From contig CAZWSI010000002.1 in the NCBI GenBank assembly GCA_964636405.1, positions 1-64,000 on the forward strand: a DNA stretch of 64,000 nt, read 5' to 3'. Origin of the DNA: CAZKGE01 sp964636405. GTDB taxonomy: Bacteria; Bacillota; Clostridia; Christensenellales; CAG-138. Position numbers and translations under genes: made by a program. The notes beneath the pieces are model-generated. The model saw only the letters and a list, made by a program, of their open reading frames with translations. It was not told the DNA's origin and did no database searches. Shown here one piece after another: positions 58,628-64,000 of the stretch; the first letter of the stretch is position 1; each line of letters starts with the position of its first letter.

Positions 58628-58715
58628 CAACAAACGCCGCGCTTGCGCAAATGCGCGGGGTGCGGTTTTCTCTGGGCAGAATGCCCGCAATTTGGTGCGG
58701 TTTTTTGCGGGAGCC

Positions 58716-58744
58716 TTGTCTGGGCTCCCGCGCTTTGCTATAGT
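58716..58744 (+). promoter_or_regulatory. promoter of the ECF transporter operon, embedded in a terminator-like hairpin
   Basis: TTGTCT (58716-58721) and TATAGT (58739-58744) are 17 bases apart. The -35 box lies in the loop of a strong hairpin GCGGGAGCC / GGCTCCCGC (about 58708-58732), which probably ends the upstream hydroxylase transcript. Confidence 0.6.
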
Positions 58745-58786
58745 GAAGCTGCACTTCAGATTAAAACATTTTAGGGGGCGTTTCTT

Positions 58787-59491
58787 ATGTTGGGACAAGG
58801 CGCGCTGGGAATCGGCGTAACCTATGCAATCGGCGTCGTGATGCTGGCGCTGGCATTTTTGCTTGGCAAATGGTGGGATAAAAACCTGCCCTCGGTGGTC
58901 AAGGATGAGGGCTGGAGCAGCCGCGTCATCGCGCGCATCGCGATTCTTGCCGCCGTGGCCGCAGCGGGCGGGCTCATCACCATCCCCGGCCCGGCGACCT
59001 CCATCCGGCTCGATTCGCTTGCGGGATATTTTGGCACGCTCATGTTCGGCTGGCAGGTGGGCGCGATCATCGCGATGTTCGGCACCTTCTTTTCCAACCT
59101 CATGTCGGGCTTTTCAGGCTGGGCGCCCATGGTGCCCTATTACATGATGAACATGGCGCTGGCGGTAATCGCCTTCGGCATCGCCACCAAAAAGTGGGGC
59201 AAAATTCCGGGCCTGATCGTGGGCACGCTGGTAAATACCCTCTGCATCGCGCCGTGGTTTCTCATGCTGGGCTGGGGCATGATGCTGCCCACGCTCATCC
59301 CGCAGGTGCTGGCCTCCTTTGCCAACTGCCTGCTGGCGGTGATTGCCTACACAGCCATTACCGCCGCGCAGAAGCGCAAGCGTGTGGACGATACGCCGGA
59401 CGACGAAGCGGAGGCCGAGTCCGCGCCGGAGACGGCCGCCGAACCGATCGGGGACAGCGTGCAAGGCCCGGACGAGGAAAAGAAGGCATAA
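58787..59491 (+). CDS. ECF transporter substrate-specificity (S) component
   Basis: A 234-residue membrane protein. The first helix (ALGIGVTYAIGVVMLALAFLLG) and a short amphipathic stretch precede a typical six-helix S-component core: IARIAILAAVAAAGGLITI, LAGYFGTLMFGWQVGAIIAMFGTFFSNLMSG, MMNMALAVIAFGIAT, GLIVGTLVNTLCIAPWFLMLG, LASFANCLLAVIAYTAITA. The tail is long and acidic (DDTPDDEAEAESAPETAAEP), which is unusual. The following ATPase/EcfT genes form the energising module. The ligand is unknown; position between a purine hydroxylase and a PfkB-type kinase suggests a nucleobase, nucleoside or vitamin. Confidence 0.8.
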   Translation: MLGQGALGIGVTYAIGVVMLALAFLLGKWWDKNLPSVVKDEGWSSRVIARIAILAAVAAAGGLITIPGPATSIRLDSLAGYFGTLMFGWQVGAIIAMFGTFFSNLMSGFSGWAPMVPYYMMNMALAVIAFGIATKKWGKIPGLIVGTLVNTLCIAPWFLMLGWGMMLPTLIPQVLASFANCLLAVIAYTAITAAQKRKRVDDTPDDEAEAESAPETAAEPIGDSVQGPDEEKKA

Positions 59492-59492
59492 C

Positions 59493-61223
59493 ATGGCTTC
59501 CATCATTCGCTGCGAAAACCTGAGCTTTTCCTATGAGGGCTCCAAGCGCAAGGCGCTCTCCGGCATCAATTTAACCGTGGAGCGGGGCGAGTTTCTTGTC
59601 ATCACCGGGCCGACCGGCGCTGGAAAATCCACGCTTTGTCAGGCCCTCAACGGCATTATCCCCAATTTTAGCAAGGGCGAGATGGCAGGCTCCGTGAGCG
59701 TGGCAGGACTTGTCGCAAAGGATCATCCCGTCTATGAAATGGCGCAGCACGTGGGCCTTGTGTTTCAGGACGCGGACGCGCAGCTTTTCGGCATGACCGT
59801 CGAGGAGGATATCGTTTTCGGCGTAAGCAACCTGGGCTACGATTACGAGGCCTGCATGGAGCGCATCGGAAGGGCCATGGAGGAATTGGGCATTGCGCAG
59901 CTAAGGGAGCGCAAGCCGCAGGAGCTTTCCGGCGGGCAGAAGCAATCCGTGGCCATCGCCGGCGTATACGCCATGCGGCCCGAGGTCATTTTGTTCGACG
60001 AACCCACCTCCATGCTCGATCCGCACGGCAAGGAGAACGTATTCGCCATCATCAAGGATATCAATAAAAAGTACGGCGTCACCATCGTGCTCGTGGAGCA
60101 CGAAATGGACAAGGTCGCCCGCTATGCCGACCGCGTGGTGGTGATGGACCGGGGCCGCATCGTGCTCGAGGGTGAAACCGCCGAGGTGTTCGCCCAGACC
60201 GACAAGCTTACGGCGCTGGGCATGAACGTGCCGCAGTCCATCGAGCTGGGCAACCTGCTGGTGGCGCGCGGCGTGCTGGAGCAAACGCCGCTCAGCCCCG
60301 ACGCGCTGCTTGAAAAGCTTGCGGCGCTGCCCGATATGCCGTCCTCGCCGCCGCCCGCCCCGGAGGCGCCAGCGCTTGCGGACGCACCCAAGACCGAGCC
60401 TGTGATCGAGGCGAAAAACCTCGTCTTTTCCTACTTTGGCGAGGGCAACCAGCTCGACCGCGTGAGCGTTGACTTTGCGCGGGGCGATTTTGTAGCCGTG
60501 ATCGGCCAGAACGGAGCGGGCAAGACCACGCTTATGCGGAGCGTAATCGGGCTGCTCAAGCCCCAGCAGGGCGCGATTTTCGTAGGCGGCGCGGACATTG
60601 CAAAAAAAAGCGTTGCGGAGCTTTCCGCTACGGTGGGCTATGTGTTCCAGAACCCCGACGAGCAGATTTTTACCGACAGCGTGGAGCGCGAGCTGTTCTT
60701 CGGGCCGGATAATCTGGGCCGCGACAGCGAGAAAACGCGCGCCCTCGTTGCCGAGGTGCTCGAGGAGGTGGGGCTTTCCCGCTATAAGAACACCTGGCCC
60801 AAGTATTTAAGCAAGGGCGAACGCCAGCGGCTCACCATGGGCGCGATCATCACCATGGACCCGGAGGTCATCATCGTGGACGAGCCCACCACCGGGCAGG
60901 ACTGGCGGGAAACGCTGTGGATTATGGAGCTGCTCAAAAAGATGAACGAGCGGGGCAAGACCGTGATCATCATCACCCACAATATGGAGATCGTGAGCCG
61001 CTACTGCCGCAGGGTGCTCGTGATGAAAAGCGGACGGGTGCTGCTCGACGGCACGCCCAGGGAGGTTTTCCCGCAAGCAGAGCTTTTGCGCACAGCGTAT
61101 GTTGCGCCAACGGACATTGCGCGCATTGCGCAATCTCTCCCGTATATGCGAAACGACGTGCTCTCCGTGGCGGAATTTATCGCGCAGTTTGACGCGCAGA
61201 GAGGTAAGGTCGCCGCATGCTAG
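59493..61223 (+). CDS. ECF transporter ATPase, EcfA1-EcfA2 fusion
   Basis: A 576-residue protein with two complete ATPase domains in one chain. Domain 1: Walker A GPTGAGKST, Q-loop VFQDADAQLFG, signature LSGGQKQS, Walker B VILFDEPTS. Domain 2, from about residue 305 after a Pro/Ala linker: Walker A GQNGAGKTT, VFQNPDEQIFT, signature LSKGERQRL, Walker B VIIVDEPTTGQD. The VFQ(D/N)xDxQ(L/I)F pattern is typical of ECF ATPases. Most ECF systems encode the two ATPases separately. It starts two bases after the S-component stop and overlaps ecfT by seven bases. Confidence 0.9.
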   Translation: MASIIRCENLSFSYEGSKRKALSGINLTVERGEFLVITGPTGAGKSTLCQALNGIIPNFSKGEMAGSVSVAGLVAKDHPVYEMAQHVGLVFQDADAQLFGMTVEEDIVFGVSNLGYDYEACMERIGRAMEELGIAQLRERKPQELSGGQKQSVAIAGVYAMRPEVILFDEPTSMLDPHGKENVFAIIKDINKKYGVTIVLVEHEMDKVARYADRVVVMDRGRIVLEGETAEVFAQTDKLTALGMNVPQSIELGNLLVARGVLEQTPLSPDALLEKLAALPDMPSSPPPAPEAPALADAPKTEPVIEAKNLVFSYFGEGNQLDRVSVDFARGDFVAVIGQNGAGKTTLMRSVIGLLKPQQGAIFVGGADIAKKSVAELSATVGYVFQNPDEQIFTDSVERELFFGPDNLGRDSEKTRALVAEVLEEVGLSRYKNTWPKYLSKGERQRLTMGAIITMDPEVIIVDEPTTGQDWRETLWIMELLKKMNERGKTVIIITHNMEIVSRYCRRVLVMKSGRVLLDGTPREVFPQAELLRTAYVAPTDIARIAQSLPYMRNDVLSVAEFIAQFDAQRGKVAAC

Positions 61224-62032
61224 TCGATTATCGCAAAATGGATACCTTCCTCCACAAGCTCAATCCCAAGGTGTCGCTCATCGGGGTGCTGCTTGTCATC
61301 GTCGCGTCCATCGTGTGGACCGATCCCATCTATTGCGCGGCGCTGACGCTATGCACCTTCTTTTTGGGCGTAAGCTGCAAATTTCCTTGGAAAAAGATTG
61401 GCTGGTTCCTTAAATTCGCGCTCGTGGCGGCCGTCTTTATCGTGATCATTCAGGCGTTCACCATCGACGAAAGCCTGATAAAAAAGGATGTGTACCGAAA
61501 CAAGGCGCTTTTTTGCCTCCTGCCGGACGGGCAGCTGCCTTTTAAGCTCGGCGGATTGCTCTACGGCGTGGCGGCAAGCCTGAAGATTTACATGGTGGTG
61601 TTTGCCATCGGCATTCTGGGCTACACCGTGCCGCCCTCGGATTTTATCCAGCTTTTGTCGCGCCTGCCCTTCGCCTCCAAGCAGATCATTTTTATCTTCT
61701 CCACGGCGTGGCGCTTTATCCCCATCATCCAGTCCCAGGCGTTCAGCCTTATGGACGCGCAGAAAACGCGCGGCATGGAGCTGGAAAAAGGGAAGCTTAT
61801 GGAAAAGCTGAAAAAGATGGTGTCCATCATTACGCCGCTGCTCTCCAATTCGCTCGAGATCGGCTCCGATATCGCGCTGACCATGGAGGCGCGCGCCTTC
61901 GGCTCCAAAAACAAGGGGAAGTTTATTAAGCCCATGAACATGTCCGGCGGCGCAAGATGCGCGTTTTGGGGCATGGTTCTGCTTATTGGGCTGCTGATCT
62001 ACGCGTCCATTCTGGGCTTTGGGGTGATGTAG
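61217..62032 (+). CDS. ecfT: ECF transporter transmembrane component EcfT
   Basis: A 271-residue membrane scaffold that couples the ATPases to the S component. Seen: several hydrophobic helices (SLIGVLLVIVASIVWT, FALVAAVFIVIIQAF, IYMVVFAIGILGY), the two coupling-helix motifs AQKTRGME and MEARAFGS with the Ala-Arg-Gly-like core, and the C-terminal helix MVLLIGLLIYASILGF. Full family length. The kinase gene follows after one base. Confidence 0.88.
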   Translation: MLVDYRKMDTFLHKLNPKVSLIGVLLVIVASIVWTDPIYCAALTLCTFFLGVSCKFPWKKIGWFLKFALVAAVFIVIIQAFTIDESLIKKDVYRNKALFCLLPDGQLPFKLGGLLYGVAASLKIYMVVFAIGILGYTVPPSDFIQLLSRLPFASKQIIFIFSTAWRFIPIIQSQAFSLMDAQKTRGMELEKGKLMEKLKKMVSIITPLLSNSLEIGSDIALTMEARAFGSKNKGKFIKPMNMSGGARCAFWGMVLLIGLLIYASILGFGVM

Positions 62033-62033
62033 C

Positions 62034-62939
62034 ATGGAAAAGGCGCGCGTTATTCCCCGCTTTGTCGTGCTGGGCGCGACGGCCATGGACACGGTTGTGA
62101 CCGTGGACGCGCTCCCCGGCGCCGACGAGATCGTGTTTGCAAACACCGTCGCAAAGAGCCCCGGCGGCTCGGGCGCAAACGTCGCGGTGGCGCTTGCGCG
62201 GCTGGGCGGCGCGGTTCGCTTCTGCAGCAAGGTGGGGTGCGACGCGGACGGAAGCGCGTTGCTTGCCGCCTTTGCCCACGAGGGTGTGGACGCGTCGTGC
62301 GTGCGGCGGGAGGGCGAGCGCTCCTCGGGGGTGTTTATCACCGTGGACGCGCGCGGCGAACGCACCATGGTGTCGCTTGGCGGCACGGCCATCTGCCAAA
62401 GCGCGAACGAGCTTGCCGGCGTAGCCTTTGCATCGGACGCGCTGTATGTGGGCGAATGCCTGCCCGAGGTGGGGCTTTTCGCGCTGGAGCGCGCCCGCGA
62501 AGGGGGCGCGTACTGCGCCATGGGCCCCGGCGGCCTCGTGCGCTATTATGGGCTAAAGGGCCTTGCGCGCATGCTTGAAAGGGCCGATCTGCTCTTTGTA
62601 AGCCGGCCGGAGCTCACGCTGCTCACCGGGAAGGAAGCGCTGGACGCGGGTGTTTCGGCCGCGCTCGAAACGGGTCTGGCCGCGCTGGTCGTTACCGAGG
62701 GCAGCCGGGGCGCGGGCTGGTATAGGGCGGATGGACGCGCCTTTGCCCCGGCGCTCAAGTGCACGCCCGTGGACACGACCGGCGCGGGCGACGCCTTTGC
62801 GGCGGGCTTTTTATACGCGCACGCGGAGGGAAAGCCGCCAAAAGACTGCCTCGCCTTCGGCAACCGCTGCGCGGCCCACGCCATTTGCTTCCCGGGCGCG
62901 CGTACTTCACCGATGCGGAAAGAGCTGCCGGAACTATGA
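62034..62939 (+). CDS. PfkB/ribokinase-family sugar or nucleoside kinase
   Basis: A 301-residue kinase. Seen: FVVLGATAMDTVVTVDALPGADE at the N-terminus, the glycine-rich SPGGSGANVAVALARLGG around 41-58, and the anion-hole/catalytic-base motif PVDTTGAGDAFAAGFLYA near residue 245, where the aspartate of GAGD is the base. It phosphorylates a sugar, nucleoside or vitamin precursor with ATP. Direct coupling to the ECF operon suggests it traps the imported compound by phosphorylation. Confidence 0.88.
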   Translation: MEKARVIPRFVVLGATAMDTVVTVDALPGADEIVFANTVAKSPGGSGANVAVALARLGGAVRFCSKVGCDADGSALLAAFAHEGVDASCVRREGERSSGVFITVDARGERTMVSLGGTAICQSANELAGVAFASDALYVGECLPEVGLFALERAREGGAYCAMGPGGLVRYYGLKGLARMLERADLLFVSRPELTLLTGKEALDAGVSAALETGLAALVVTEGSRGAGWYRADGRAFAPALKCTPVDTTGAGDAFAAGFLYAHAEGKPPKDCLAFGNRCAAHAICFPGARTSPMRKELPEL

Positions 62940-62968
62940 GCAGCCATGCGTTTTTTGTGCGCGGACGG

Positions 62969-62997
62969 TTGGCGCGCGGTCGCGCGTGTAGTATAAT
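62969..62997 (+). promoter_or_regulatory. promoter for the M20 peptidase gene
   Basis: TTGGCG (62969-62974) and a perfect TATAAT (62992-62997) are 17 bases apart, about 33 bases before the ATG. Confidence 0.65.
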
Positions 62998-63030
62998 GCT
63001 ATGATCTGAATATTGGGGAGCGATTTTTCT

Positions 63031-64000
63031 ATGGATGCATGTATTGCCCTCTGCCGCGCGCTGATCGCGGCGGAAAGCCCCTCCGGGCGGGAAAACGAGG
63101 CGGCCGAGGTCGTCGCGAGGTATTTTGCGGACGTGCCGGGCGCGCTTCTTGAACGCGACCGCTACGGCAGCGTGCTTGTCGCCTTCAAGGGCGCGCGGCC
63201 TGGTCCCCGGCTGCTTTTTGACGCGCACCTCGACACAGTGCCTGTAATAAACCCCGCCTCCTGGACGCACGCGCCCTTTGGCGGCGAAATCGGCAACGGC
63301 TGCCTGTACGGGCGCGGCGCCTCGGATATGAAGGGCGCGCTCGCGTGCATGTGCAGGGCGGTTTCCGATTTTGTGCGCAAAACCGGGGGCGATTTTGCGG
63401 GCAGCGTCACCATTGCAGGCGTTGTGCACGAGGAGTGCTTCGAGGGCGTGGCGGCGCGCGAAATCTCAGACCGCGTGCGGCCGGATTACGTGATCATCGG
63501 CGAGGCCTCGGAGTGCAATCTCAAAATTGGCCAGCGCGGCCGCGCGGAGCTCACGCTGGAGGTCTTCGGCCGGAGCGCGCACTCGGCCAACCCCGAGGCA
63601 GGCGTTAACGCCGTGTACAATATGGCAAAGCTCATCGACCGCATCCGGCAACTGCCCGCGCCCGAGCATCCCGTGCTGGGCAAGGGCATACTCGAGCTGA
63701 CGGACATTCGCTCCGAGCCGTACCCGGGCGCTTCGGTCGTACCCGCGTACTGCGCGGCCACCTACGACCGCCGCCTGCTTGTCGGCGAAACGCCCGCAAG
63801 TGTGCTCGCGCCCATCGAAGCCCTCATTGCCGAGCTTGCGCAAAAGGATGCGTCCTTTACGGCGCAGCTCTCGCTCTCTAAAGGCAGCGCGCTTTGCTGC
63901 ACGGGCGAAACCATCGGCGCGGAGCGTTTTTTCCCCGGCTGGCTCTTTTCCGAAAAGGAGCCGTGGATCCAGCGCGTGAAGGCGCGGCTCGACACGCTGG
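63031..64000 (+). CDS. M20-family metallopeptidase (3' truncated by window edge)
   Basis: The frame runs open from ATG 63031 to the right edge, giving the first 323 residues of an M20 hydrolase. Seen: LLFDAHLDTVPVINPASW (first zinc motif), YGRGASDMKGALACM (bridging aspartate), VVHEECFEG (catalytic glutamates) and FGRSAHSANPEAGVNAVYNM (dimerisation domain). It resembles YgeY (52423) in layout but is a different paralogue. GGGGAG lies 12 bases upstream of the ATG. Peptide, N-acyl- or N-carbamoyl-amino acid hydrolysis is likely. Confidence 0.85.
   Translation, partial: MDACIALCRALIAAESPSGRENEAAEVVARYFADVPGALLERDRYGSVLVAFKGARPGPRLLFDAHLDTVPVINPASWTHAPFGGEIGNGCLYGRGASDMKGALACMCRAVSDFVRKTGGDFAGSVTIAGVVHEECFEGVAAREISDRVRPDYVIIGEASECNLKIGQRGRAELTLEVFGRSAHSANPEAGVNAVYNMAKLIDRIRQLPAPEHPVLGKGILELTDIRSEPYPGASVVPAYCAATYDRRLLVGETPASVLAPIEALIAELAQKDASFTAQLSLSKGSALCCTGETIGAERFFPGWLFSEKEPWIQRVKARLDTL

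Overview
The window is GC-rich, tightly packed bacterial DNA with short gaps, TAATG and ATGA start/stop overlaps, strong AGGAGG-type ribosome binding sites and frequent TTG and GTG starts. It carries clostridial-style energy metabolism: methylaspartate-type glutamate fermentation, a urate/purine-type degradation cluster, ECF and BMP-type transporters and a 2-oxoacid/acetoin dehydrogenase. This points to a strictly anaerobic, high-GC Firmicute (Clostridia-like, probably gut-associated). No rRNA, tRNA, CRISPR array, insertion sequence or prophage was recognised.

Left part (1-20.4 kb). A minus-strand operon runs from a surface lipoprotein through a TPP-dependent E1 alpha/beta, an E2 with two E3-binding domains, a dihydrolipoamide dehydrogenase and a lipoate-protein ligase; an intrinsic terminator lies between E2 and E3. 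Next come an NlpC/P60 protein without a signal peptide, two tandem paralogous surface proteins sharing a nearly identical Pro-rich/transmembrane tail, an MBL-fold hydrolase, an L-cysteine desulfidase, two small proteins, the TrkA/TrkH potassium system behind a structured leader, an SH3-domain membrane protein and a P-loop protein with an AlaRS-like tail.

Glutamate fermentation island (20.4-31.7 kb). citC reads one way and citDEF, a two-subunit class I hydro-lyase, a GntR-type regulator, glutamate mutase (sigma, MutL-type protein, epsilon) and methylaspartate ammonia-lyase read the other. Taken alone the left half looks like citrate fermentation. Next to glutamate mutase and methylaspartase it reads better as the complete route glutamate -> 3-methylaspartate -> mesaconate -> citramalate -> acetate + pyruvate. 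Hairpin-bearing tandem repeats sit in two gaps of this island.

Purine-type island (31.8-58.6 kb). It holds an 8-oxoguanine-deaminase-like enzyme, a DMT exporter, a Crp/Fnr regulator, a GNAT protein, a DAK-like mini-protein, an isochorismatase, an SsnA-like amidohydrolase, a YgfK-like flavin/Fe-S oxidoreductase, a BMP-ABC importer, a third amidohydrolase, a DadA-like oxidase, hydantoinase HyuA, peptidase YgeY, carbamoyltransferase YgeW and a three-subunit xanthine-dehydrogenase-type hydroxylase. The gene set resembles the anaerobic urate/purine cluster known from gut bacteria, without ygeX. Its surprise is a pair of proteins that look like methanogen methenyl-tetrahydromethanopterin cyclohydrolase (Mch), one on each side of the importer genes.

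Right edge (58.7-64 kb). An ECF vitamin/nucleobase-type transporter (S component, fused double ATPase, EcfT) is followed by a PfkB-family sugar/nucleoside kinase and an M20 peptidase cut by the window end.
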